A DNA stretch of 9,476 nt from contig JAKORQ010000507.1 of NCBI GenBank assembly GCA_029777755.1, positions 1 to 9,476 on the forward strand, given 5' to 3'. Source of the stretch: Planctomycetota bacterium (GTDB lineage: Bacteria > Planctomycetota > Phycisphaerae > Tepidisphaerales > Tepidisphaeraceae). Below are positions 1-6,503 of the stretch, piece after piece (positions within the stretch are counted from its first letter, which is position 1; every line of letters starts with the position of its first letter). A model generated the notes under the pieces. The model saw only the letters and a list, made by a program, of their open reading frames with translations. It did no database searches and was not told where the DNA came from. Position numbers and translations under genes: made by a program.

Positions 1-1
1 C

Positions 2-904
2 AACGCGGTTGCCCCGGATGATGACATTCACTACGCCATCGAGGGACTGATCACGCTGGAGAAGCACGGTATCGACTTCACCTGCGAGCAGGCGATAGAG
101 ACGATCCACTATCACACGCCGCATGGGGTGCTATGGTCAGCCGGCCTGAACATGGTGCGCAAATACGAGTTGGGTGTCCCGGTGCCGCTGACCGCGATTT
201 TCGGCAACAACAGCCGCCAGTCGCTCGGATCGCAGATTCGTTGCGACCCGTACGGCTGGGCGTCGCCCGCCAATCCTGCCCTGGCGGCGAGGATGGCGTA
301 CCGCGATGCGATCTGCTCGCAAACGCGCAACGGCATCTACTCAGGCATGTTCTTCGCAGTGGCGATGGCGGATGCGATCGCCCATGGCGATCCGATCCGC
401 GCGATTGACACGGCCCAGACCTACGTGCCACCGAGATCGCGCTTTGCCGAGATGATCACCTTTGTTCGTGAGGCTTGCCACGAGCATGGCGACTGGGAGG
501 AGGTCAACAAGGCGATATATGAGCGTTACGACCGTGGTTACTTCGCCCCGGCGACGGCGCCGATGAACCACGGGCTGATCAACGCGGCGATCGTGACCAT
601 GGCGATTCTCAAGGGAGAGGCAGACTTCAGCAAGACGCTGGGTATCAGCGTGATGGCCGGGCGCGATACTGACTGCAATGGCGCGACGGCCGGCTCGATC
701 ATGGGCTGTGCCCTGGGAGCAAACAAGATCCCGCCGCACTGGACGGCGCCGCTTAACGATACCATCCGCACGGACCTGCTGGGCATGCCCACGCTGAAGA
801 TCAGCGACCTGGCGCAGCGAACGCTTCAGGTCGCGAAGGGGAATTGTCGCTATGCTTCATCGTCGAAATGCGCCAGTAGATTGACTTGCCAGTACAAGGC
901 ATGA
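2..904 (+). CDS. ADP-ribosylglycohydrolase family protein (C-terminal 300 residues, 5' end outside window)
   Basis: The reading frame is open from the left edge, so the N-terminus is missing. Numbering the visible residues from position 2, a DDDIHY motif sits near the start and the sequence GRDTDCNGATAGSIMGCALG lies near residues 218-237. The second matches the C-terminal metal-binding GxDTD(C/S)N motif of the ADP-ribosylglycohydrolase (DraG/ARH) fold, whose Asp residues bind Mg2+ and contact the ribose. The flanking PPHWTAPLNDTIRTDL segment is typical of the DTDCNGAT subfamily that I associate with carbohydrate loci rather than with DraG proper. The family hydrolyses N-, O- or S-glycosidic bonds to ADP-ribose or related ribosides; the substrate here is unknown. 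The gene ends 11 nt before an RpiB-type isomerase, so the two are probably co-transcribed. The last 20 or so residues (NCRYASSSKCASR...) are Cys- and Lys/Arg-rich and do not look like the family; they may be an extension or the result of a late frameshift. Confidence 0.85.
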   Translation, partial: NAVAPDDDIHYAIEGLITLEKHGIDFTCEQAIETIHYHTPHGVLWSAGLNMVRKYELGVPVPLTAIFGNNSRQSLGSQIRCDPYGWASPANPALAARMAYRDAICSQTRNGIYSGMFFAVAMADAIAHGDPIRAIDTAQTYVPPRSRFAEMITFVREACHEHGDWEEVNKAIYERYDRGYFAPATAPMNHGLINAAIVTMAILKGEADFSKTLGISVMAGRDTDCNGATAGSIMGCALGANKIPPHWTAPLNDTIRTDLLGMPTLKISDLAQRTLQVAKGNCRYASSSKCASRLTCQYKA

Positions 905-915
905 AGGTGTAGCGG

Positions 916-1401
916 ATGGTCAGGAAAATCATCATCGGTAACGATCACGGCGGCTATCAGGCCAAGGTGGAACTGGTCAAGCACCTCGCCTCCAGGGGAA
1001 TCGAGGTGACCAATGTCGGCGCCGACTCGGAAGAAATCGTCCGCTATCCGCACTATGTGATGAAGGTGGCCGGTGCGGTGGCACGCGGCGAGTATGAACG
1101 CGGGATCCTGATCTGCTCAACCGGCATCGGCGTCTCCATCGCCGCCAACAAGATCAGGGGGATCCGCGCGGCTCTGTGTACCAGTACCTACATGGCCAAG
1201 ATGACCCGCCGGCACAACGATTCAAACGTCCTGTGCCTGGGCGGAAAGATCACCGGCATCTTCGAACTGATCGACATTGTGGACACCTGGCTGGAAAACG
1301 ACTTTGAAGGCGGCCGCCACTGCATCAGCCTGGACCTGATCCGTGAGATGGAAGACAAGCTGAACCTAAAGCTCCCGGCCAGCGATGGGTTCCAGAGCTA
1401 G
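916..1401 (+). CDS. rpiB: RpiB/LacAB-family sugar-phosphate isomerase
   Basis: This 161-residue protein is full length for the ribose-5-phosphate isomerase B/galactose-6-phosphate isomerase family, which interconverts aldose and ketose phosphates in the cytoplasm. Family landmarks are the N-terminal GNDHGG (Asp10, His11), the catalytic Cys67 with Thr69 in ICSTGIGVSIAANK, His100 in RRHNDSNVLCLGG, and the phosphate-binding FEGGRH near residue 130. The conserved (D)YPDY segment reads RYPHY here. That change at the substrate pocket could mean a substrate other than ribose 5-phosphate, such as allose 6-phosphate or a tetrose phosphate. The ATG at 916 is preceded by an AAGGTG ribosome-binding-like sequence seven bases upstream. 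The gene follows the ADP-ribosylglycohydrolase gene by 11 nt, which suggests a shared sugar-catabolism transcript. No convincing terminator follows. Family assignment is firm, substrate is not. Confidence 0.9.
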   Translation: MVRKIIIGNDHGGYQAKVELVKHLASRGIEVTNVGADSEEIVRYPHYVMKVAGAVARGEYERGILICSTGIGVSIAANKIRGIRAALCTSTYMAKMTRRHNDSNVLCLGGKITGIFELIDIVDTWLENDFEGGRHCISLDLIREMEDKLNLKLPASDGFQS

Positions 1402-1505
1402 TTAACCACAGGGCTGCCGAGGGATATTGGAGGTGTCACCAAGACGCAACGGTCCTACATCCTTCGCGCCTGCGTGCTTTTTGCCATCGTGCCTGTGGGG
1501 TAAAG

Positions 1506-1594
1506 CGGAGAGGGAGGGATTCGAACCCTCGGTGAGGTTTAAGCCCCACACAGCATTTCCAGTGCTGCTCCTTCGGCCACTCGGACACCTCTCC
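1506..1594 (-). tRNA. tRNA-Ser (anticodon GGA)
   Basis: Read on the minus strand, a complete class II tRNA folds. The 7-bp acceptor stem GGAGAGG/CCTCTCC pairs perfectly. The anticodon stem CAGCA/TGCTG encloses the loop CTGGAAA with anticodon GGA (reads UCC and UCU). A long variable arm pairs GTGGGG with CCTCAC, and the T arm is GAGGG-TTCGAAT-CCCTC. The discriminator base is G, as expected for serine. The bases after it are CTT, so CCA is not encoded and must be added by a tRNA nucleotidyltransferase. A good minus-strand promoter lies about 47 nt upstream. Confidence 0.97.
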
Positions 1595-1640
1595 GAATCT
1601 CGCGCACGCCGCCTTGACGGTGGCGTATCGCAGGGCAGGC

Positions 1641-1668
1641 ATCATAGCAGGATGAGGCAATGCGTCAA
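1641..1668 (-). promoter_or_regulatory. sigma70-type promoter for tRNA-Ser
   Basis: On the minus strand, TTGACG (1668-1663) and TATGAT (1646-1641) are separated by 16 bp. They match the -35 and -10 consensus at five of six positions each. Transcription would begin near 1634, leaving about 40 nt of leader before the mature tRNA-Ser 5' end at 1594. The stretch just after the -10 box is GC-rich, as in many stable-RNA promoters under stringent control; that regulation is inferred. Confidence 0.65.
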
Positions 1669-1757
1669 AGTGCGGACACCGATCGGATCACGGGCCTGAT
1701 ACTGCTCAAACCGCAGCTGAACCTGGCGCGGCCGAGCTTACTTAAGCGAGATTCTAC

Positions 1758-1901
1758 GGAACCACGGATGCACCTGGATGGCTCTGTATAGAGATGTATC
1801 TCTTGAGTGTTCTCGGTGCAGGTATCCTCTCATCTCCCGGCGTCGCAAAAACAGGAGAACAGGTAAGCAATCCGTGTGCATCCGTATTCATCGCTGGTTC
1901 C
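1758..1901. repeat. 144-bp nested inverted-repeat element between the two tRNA genes
   Basis: The left end GGAACCACGGATGCAC (1758-1773) is complemented on the right by two blocks, GTGCATCCG (1876-1884) and TGGTTCC (1895-1901), separated by a 10-nt insertion. Further complementary blocks nest inside: ACCTG (1772-1776) with CAGGT (1860-1864), and TGTTCTC (1808-1814) with GAGAACA (1855-1861). AGAGAT-GT-ATCTCT (1790-1803) is a local palindrome. Both arms contain units of the form GATGnAnnnG repeated with a 10-nt period (gatgcacctg-gatgg on the left; gatgaatacg-gatgcacacg-gat on the right, read on the minus strand). No coding potential is evident inside. I read it as a dispersed intergenic repeat, either MITE-like or REP-like; a structured RNA is the alternative. 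Confidence 0.5.
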
Positions 1902-1921
1902 ATCAGTCGCGGGCTGGCCCA

Positions 1922-1950
1922 TTGACACAAGTGGCCAATAACCTGAGAAT
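1922..1950 (+). promoter_or_regulatory. sigma70-type promoter for tRNA-His
   Basis: A perfect -35 hexamer TTGACA (1922-1927) is followed after 17 bp by GAGAAT (1945-1950), which matches the -10 consensus at four of six positions. Initiation near 1957 would leave only a few bases before the tRNA-His 5' end. Position, spacing and the perfect -35 box support its role. Confidence 0.65.
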
Positions 1951-1963
1951 AACGCTTCTCCAC

Positions 1964-2037
1964 GGTGGCTGTAGCTCAGTTGGCAGAGCACAAGGTTGTG
2001 GTCCTTGGAGTCGCGGGTTCGAGCCCCGTCAGCCACC
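1964..2037 (+). tRNA. tRNA-His (anticodon GTG)
   Basis: The acceptor stem GTGGCTG (1965-1971) pairs with CAGCCAC (2030-2036). The anticodon stem CAAGG/CCTTG encloses the loop TTGTGGT with anticodon GTG at 1998-2000. The T arm contains GTTCGAGC. A G at 1964 can pair with the discriminator C at 2037, which is the G-1:C73 identity pair of histidine tRNA. The next bases are CTC, so CCA is not encoded. A promoter lies immediately upstream and a hairpin terminator follows within 20 nt, so this is probably a single-gene transcription unit. Confidence 0.97.
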
Positions 2038-2051
2038 CTCAACCAATGCAC

Positions 2052-2087
2052 AAGGGATCCGCGTTTGGCCGGATCCCTTTCTTGTTT
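2052..2087 (+). terminator. Rho-independent terminator after tRNA-His
   Basis: AAGGGATCCG (2052-2061) and CGGATCCCTT (2070-2079) form a perfect 10-bp stem around an 8-nt loop, followed by the T-rich stretch TCTTGTTT. It lies 14 nt after the tRNA. The stem could also slow transcription leaving the minus-strand lipoprotein gene, whose stop is at 2108, but the T tract is much poorer in that direction. Confidence 0.85.
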
Positions 2088-2107
2088 GCGCTGATCTTTG
2101 ACCGACG

Positions 2108-2497
2108 TTACGGTTCGACCTCTATCCTGATGTCGTCATCGTCATCCAGGTCACGCGTGCGTATCTCGATCTGTCGATCTGGGTTGGGCACATTTCGCGC
2201 GCCGGCCGGGCGAGCCTCGACGTCCTTTACCCTGATCGAGACATCGCGATCGCTGGAGAGACGGGCGGTCCTGCTCCTGTAGCTGTCGCGATCGATCTTC
2301 ACCACCTCCGACTGCTGCAGCGTGACATCCCGGCCGGTCAGTTCATCTTCAAAGCTGACCGCGCCGCCCACGCGTTCGTTGACCGCCCTGGTGTAATACA
2401 CGTTACCCGATTGCGGGTCGCGCACCTGGTAATAGCTGGAGCAGCCGGCGGCCATCCCCGCGGCCGCCAGTACCAGAGCCAGACTCTTCAGTTTCAT
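2108..2497 (-). CDS. Small predicted outer-membrane lipoprotein, function unknown
   Basis: The ATG at 2497 is chosen over upstream in-frame codons because AAAGGAGA sits six to seven bases before it and the protein then opens directly with a lipoprotein signal peptide. Residues 1-18 comprise MKLK followed by a hydrophobic stretch ending MAAG. Cys19 is the predicted lipidation site, with Ser at +2, which favours outer-membrane sorting. The mature part (about 110 residues) begins with YYQVRDPQSGNVYYT, then a segment rich in short alternating patterns (GGAVSFEDELTGRDVTLQQSEVVKI) that looks like a small beta domain. It ends in a charged tail with an RDLDDDDDIRIEVEP terminus. I recognise a general resemblance to small proteobacterial lipoproteins with DPxSGxxYYT motifs but no named family. 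It is transcribed divergently from hisF. Confidence 0.8.
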   Translation of the reverse strand: MKLKSLALVLAAAGMAAGCSSYYQVRDPQSGNVYYTRAVNERVGGAVSFEDELTGRDVTLQQSEVVKIDRDSYRSRTARLSSDRDVSIRVKDVEARPAGARNVPNPDRQIEIRTRDLDDDDDIRIEVEP

Positions 2498-2590
2498 GGC
2501 AATCTCCTTTCGCCGTGCACACATGTCAGTCTGGTTCAAGATGCGTGCCAGAGCGCAGGGCCGCATGTACAGAGGCTCCGCCGATAACAC

Positions 2591-2618
2591 TTGCCGATCG
2601 GGGCATCAGCCCAATAAT
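2591..2618 (+). promoter_or_regulatory. Candidate promoter for hisF, possibly giving a leaderless mRNA
   Basis: TTGCCG (2591-2596) and AATAAT (2613-2618) are 16 bp apart. The -10-like box ends only eight bases before the hisF ATG at 2627, and no Shine-Dalgarno sequence is visible before that ATG. Together this would place the 5' end of the transcript at or within a few bases of the start codon. Single-site prediction, not proven. Confidence 0.35.
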
Positions 2619-2624
2619 GTCGCA

Positions 2625-3397
<773 letters not shown>

Positions 3398-3439
3398 GGC
3401 TGTGCCTACCATCAGGGTGTCTGATGGAAGGAGAGTCTC

Positions 3440-4258
3440 ATGCGTGCACTACTTTGCACACTGTTCGCGTCGATCGCCTCACTGGCATTTGCTGAGATCA
3501 AGCTCGAACCTGTCGGATACGAGATCGATGGCACCCGGCACCAGGGTTACATCGCCTACAATGACGGCGCGGTCGGCAAGCCGCCGGGAGTGCTGGTCTT
3601 CCCAGAGTGGTGGGGCGCCAATGAGTATGCCCAGTCGCGGGCGCGGATGCTCGCCGAGCTTGGATATGTGGCGATGGTGGCGGACATGTACGGCGAAGGA
3701 AAGACCACCAGCGACCGTGCCGAGGCCCAGAAGCTCGCGAGCAGCGTATACTCGAATCCCGAGACGCTGAAGAAGCGCGCCGAGGCCGCCCTTGCGGCAC
3801 TTCAGCAGAGTGGCCGGGGCGATCCATCGCGCATCGCCGCCATCGGCTACTGCATGGGCGGTACCGTTGCCCTGAATCTTGCGCGCGCCGGCGCGGACCT
3901 GAAGGCCGTAGTGGGCTTTCATTGTGGGTTGGCGAACGTTGTCGGTGAGACAGGGAAGATCAAGGCCAAGGTCCTCATCTGCAACGGCGCCGATGACAAG
4001 ATGATCTCCGATGAGGAGGAGCAGGCGTTCGAGCAGGAGATGAGGGATGGCGGCGTCGACTGGCTGTATGTCTCCTTCGGCGGTGCGCTGCACTCATTCA
4101 CCAACCCCGAGGCCGACAAGCACCGGGACATGGGATCGGTAGGGTACAATCGCACCGCGGATCACCGCTCCTGGCGCATGATGCGGATGTTCCTTGATGA
4201 GGCGCTGGATCACCGCCCCGCAGGCCCGGCCGAGCGCGGCATCGGCTCACCCAGGTGA
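3440..4258 (+). CDS. Exported dienelactone hydrolase family protein
   Basis: A 272-residue alpha/beta hydrolase of the dienelactone hydrolase family. The start at 3440 is well supported by GGAAGGAGAG four bases upstream. Residues 1-18 form a signal peptide (MRALLCTLFASIASLAFA) with an AxA-type cleavage before Glu19, so the enzyme probably acts in the periplasm or outside the cell. The catalytic set is visible: nucleophile Cys138 in GYCMGG, Asp185 or Asp186 in CNGADDKMI, and His218 in GGALHSFTNP. Glu56 in FPEWWGAN matches the Glu that orients the cysteine thiolate in true dienelactone hydrolases. The family hydrolyses lactones and small esters; many members are uncharacterised and this one cannot be tied to chlorocatechol degradation, since no catechol genes are nearby. 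It lies 42 nt after hisF, perhaps on the same transcript. The last 15 residues are a low-complexity tail. Confidence 0.88.
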   Translation: MRALLCTLFASIASLAFAEIKLEPVGYEIDGTRHQGYIAYNDGAVGKPPGVLVFPEWWGANEYAQSRARMLAELGYVAMVADMYGEGKTTSDRAEAQKLASSVYSNPETLKKRAEAALAALQQSGRGDPSRIAAIGYCMGGTVALNLARAGADLKAVVGFHCGLANVVGETGKIKAKVLICNGADDKMISDEEEQAFEQEMRDGGVDWLYVSFGGALHSFTNPEADKHRDMGSVGYNRTADHRSWRMMRMFLDEALDHRPAGPAERGIGSPR

Positions 4259-4273
4259 TCGGAGTCAGGCAGG

Positions 4274-4377
4274 ATGCACCGGTTAACGATTTATGCTTCA
4301 GTTAACTGGCTGGAAATGTCGCTGAGTCTGTTTCGGCGTGAGTCCGGCTTTGATATCGTTCGCGTTTACCGGTGCAT
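4274..4377. repeat. 15-bp inverted repeat flanking the antiporter leader and covering its start codon
   Basis: ATGCACCGGTTAACG (4274-4288) and CGTTTACCGGTGCAT (4363-4377) are reverse complements at 14 of 15 positions, with 74 nt between them. The right arm contains the likely GTG start (4372) of the antiporter gene. A perfect palindrome CAGTTAACTG (4299-4308) lies inside and shares the GTTAAC core with the left arm. In RNA the arms could pair and mask the start codon; in DNA they could be operator half-sites. Confidence 0.5.
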
Positions 4378-6441
4378 TTGAGTCATCTGTCCATTCTCCT
4401 GATGCAGCTCGCGGCGATCCTCGCGCTCAGTCGCGTGGTTGGCGCATTGTTCAAGAGGATCGGTCTGCCGCAGGTCGTCGGCGAGATGGCCGCGGGAATC
4501 ATGCTTGGCCCGACGCTATTGGGGTTATTCTGGCCGGAGGGATATCAGTTCCTTTTTCCGCCGGAAAGCGTCGGATACCTGGGCAGCTTGAGTAACCTGG
4601 GCATCGTTTTCTTCCTGTTCCTGATAGGTCTGGAACTGGACCCGAAGTTATTGGTGTCGCAGGGGCGCTCAGCGCTGACGATCGGGATCCTGAGCATACT
4701 GTTCCCCTTCTCCTGCGCAGTAATTCTCACCCGCTGGCTCACCGATAACAGCACGCTTTTCGAGGGCGTGGAGAATCTGCCAGCCACGCTGCTGTTCATG
4801 GGAACGGCCATCGCCGTCACGGCGTTCCCGGTGCTGGCAAGAGTGCTGGTGGATACCGGCATGCAGCATTCGCGCATCGGGTCGATCAGCATCGCCGCGG
4901 CCGCGGTTAACGACGTGCTCTCCTGGTGCCTGCTGGCGGGCGTCATCGCGTACGCGCAGGCCGCCGGCATCGCCCAGGGCCTTAGCACGGCCGGCTTCAC
5001 CCTTGTGTTCATCTTCATCATGTACACCGTGGTGAAGCCGTTCCTGCGTCGCCTGCAGAACGTCTATGACCGAAACACCCGCCCCAGTTCGCATGTGATC
5101 GCCCTGATCTTCTTCCTCATCCTTGCGTCCGCCATCGCCACCGAGCTTATCGGGATCCACGCCCTGTTCGGGGCGTTTGTCCTGGGCGCTGTCATGCCGC
5201 GGGGGAGCAACTTCGTGGCGACGCTGGCCGAGAAGATCGAGGACTTCACTGTTGTCTTTCTCCTGCCGGTGTTTTTCGCCTATGCGGGCATCAACACGTA
5301 CATCGATTTCTCCGGCGGGTACGAGTTCTGGAAGTATGTGGGCCTGATCGTGGCGGTGGCCTGCGTGGGCAAGGTCGGCGGGGCGGCGCTGGCGGCCAAG
5401 CTGGGGCGACTGTCGGTGCGGGAGTCGCTGGGGGTCGGTGTGCTGATGAACACGCACGGCCTGATGGAACTGGTGATCCTCAACGTCGGGCGAGAGCTTC
5501 AAGTCATCTCCGACCGCGTGTATGCCATGATGGTGGTGATGGCGCTGGTCACCACGGCATCTGCCGGGCCGCTCCTGCAGCTTATCTATCCCCGCTCGCG
5601 GCGCGAGCAGCAGGCGGCGCGGCATGCGGGATTCTCGGTGCTCCTGCCGGTGTCGATGCCGCGCACGGCCGTCCCGCTGGCGGAACTGGCCAACCATCTC
5701 ACCGCCAGCAGCAAGGAGCGGCGCATCGTTGGCTTGTACCTGCGTCAGCAGCATTTCTATGACACCATCCGCAGTCACCTGGAGGAACCGCAACCCGAGG
5801 AGATCGAGCCGTTGCAGCGCCTGCGGGAGGAGGCCAGCCGCCTGCGCATGCCGCTGGAGACGTTGTCGTTCGTGAGCCGTGACCCCGGCACTGACATAGC
5901 CGAGACGGCCAACAACCAGGCGCTGGACATGATCCTGATGGGCTTCCACAAGCCACTGATCAAGCAGAGCATCCTCGGCGGAACGGTTAACCGGGTGTTC
6001 TCCAATGCCCGCTGCCATGTCGGTGTTTTCGTGGATCGGGGCTTCCACGGCGTGCGGCGCGTGCTGGTTCCCTTCATGGCGGCCTCGACACACGATCAAT
6101 TGGCGCTGGAACTGGCCGGCCGGATCGGCGCAAGCGCCAACGCGCGCGTGACCGTCCTACAGGTGGTCGAGCCGGGAAACGGTGCGGAGAATGGCGCCAC
6201 CATGGAGGCAGTCAAGAAGGTGTTCGGTGAGACACTGGACCCGGAGGTCGTCTCGGTGAAGATCGTGGAGGATGCCTCCCCGGTTGATGCGGTGCTGCGT
6301 GAGGCGGCTTCCCATGACCTGGTGGTGATCGGCGTCGCAGAGAAGTGGGGGCTGGAGGGTGGCATGCTCGGCTTCCGCGGTGAAAGGATTGCCGCTGAGG
6401 TTGCCACCTCCATGCTGATTGTCCGCAGATACGAGCCGTAG
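4372..6441 (+). CDS. CPA2-type cation:proton antiporter with tandem C-terminal universal-stress-like domains
   Basis: The 689-residue protein begins with about 400 residues of hydrophobic segments, consistent with the 12-13 membrane helices of the monovalent cation:proton antiporter-2 (Kef/NapA/CHX-like) fold. Family signatures are GLPQVVGEMAAGIMLGPTLLG (residues 31-51), FLIGLELD (83-90), GTAIAVTAFPVLARVL (144-159) and AAVNDVLSWCLLA (177-189), in which Asn180-Asp181 is the predicted ion-binding pair. The GIHALFGAFVLGAVMPRG and MNTHGLMELVILNVG segments also fit. After residue 420 come two cytoplasmic domains resembling UspA. The first (about 421-556) keeps a nucleotide-loop-like GGTVNRVFSNARCHVGVFV; the second (about 560-686) has a degenerate loop. 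This is the domain plan of plant CHX and fungal KHA1 relatives. The protein probably exchanges K+ or Na+ for protons. The start is uncertain: GTG 4372 or TTG 4378, with no clear ribosome binding site. Confidence 0.92.
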   Translation: MHLSHLSILLMQLAAILALSRVVGALFKRIGLPQVVGEMAAGIMLGPTLLGLFWPEGYQFLFPPESVGYLGSLSNLGIVFFLFLIGLELDPKLLVSQGRSALTIGILSILFPFSCAVILTRWLTDNSTLFEGVENLPATLLFMGTAIAVTAFPVLARVLVDTGMQHSRIGSISIAAAAVNDVLSWCLLAGVIAYAQAAGIAQGLSTAGFTLVFIFIMYTVVKPFLRRLQNVYDRNTRPSSHVIALIFFLILASAIATELIGIHALFGAFVLGAVMPRGSNFVATLAEKIEDFTVVFLLPVFFAYAGINTYIDFSGGYEFWKYVGLIVAVACVGKVGGAALAAKLGRLSVRESLGVGVLMNTHGLMELVILNVGRELQVISDRVYAMMVVMALVTTASAGPLLQLIYPRSRREQQAARHAGFSVLLPVSMPRTAVPLAELANHLTASSKERRIVGLYLRQQHFYDTIRSHLEEPQPEEIEPLQRLREEASRLRMPLETLSFVSRDPGTDIAETANNQALDMILMGFHKPLIKQSILGGTVNRVFSNARCHVGVFVDRGFHGVRRVLVPFMAASTHDQLALELAGRIGASANARVTVLQVVEPGNGAENGATMEAVKKVFGETLDPEVVSVKIVEDASPVDAVLREAASHDLVVIGVAEKWGLEGGMLGFRGERIAAEVATSMLIVRRYEP

Positions 6442-6503
6442 CGGCGTGAGTCTTGACCTTTGCGGCGTTTCTCCTAGTGTCTGCGGGGTGAGCGTTTTAA
6501 CTT
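6441..6503 (+). repeat. Three 21-nt degenerate tandem units ahead of the HAD gene
   Basis: GCGGCG, GCGGCG and GCGGGG recur at 6441, 6462 and 6483, exactly 21 nt apart, with the following bases partly conserved (GTGAG, GTTTC, GTGAG). In the frame of the downstream HAD gene the units read SGVSLDL, CGVSPSV and CGVSVLT, a seven-residue repeat. The first unit begins on the last base of the antiporter stop codon. Confidence 0.4.
6453..6480 (+). promoter_or_regulatory. Candidate weak promoter for the HAD-MBL pair
   Basis: TTGACC (6453-6458) and TAGTGT (6475-6480) are 16 bp apart. The -35 box is good and the -10 box is weak (three of six). The -10 ends seven bases before the GTG at 6488, which would make the message nearly leaderless, as suggested for hisF. 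It overlaps the 21-nt repeats. Confidence 0.25.

Noticed and set aside
1406..1498. CCACAGG (1406-1412) and CCTGTGG (1492-1498) as a terminator or repeat after rpiB
   Set aside because: Only 7 bp of pairing across a 79-nt spacer with no T tract; within chance expectation.
1427..1699. Open frame on the plus strand across the tRNA-Ser gene
   Set aside because: It runs antisense through a complete tRNA, has no ribosome binding site and no recognisable protein features.
1778..2282. Open frames on both strands across tRNA-His and the repeat element
   Set aside because: They overlap a clear tRNA, its promoter and terminator, and their composition is that of non-coding DNA.
4669..6099. Long minus-strand open frame (476 codons) opposite the antiporter
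   Set aside because: Its product is rich in His, Arg, Gln and Asp as expected for the antisense of a GC-rich membrane-protein gene; the plus-strand gene has unmistakable family motifs.
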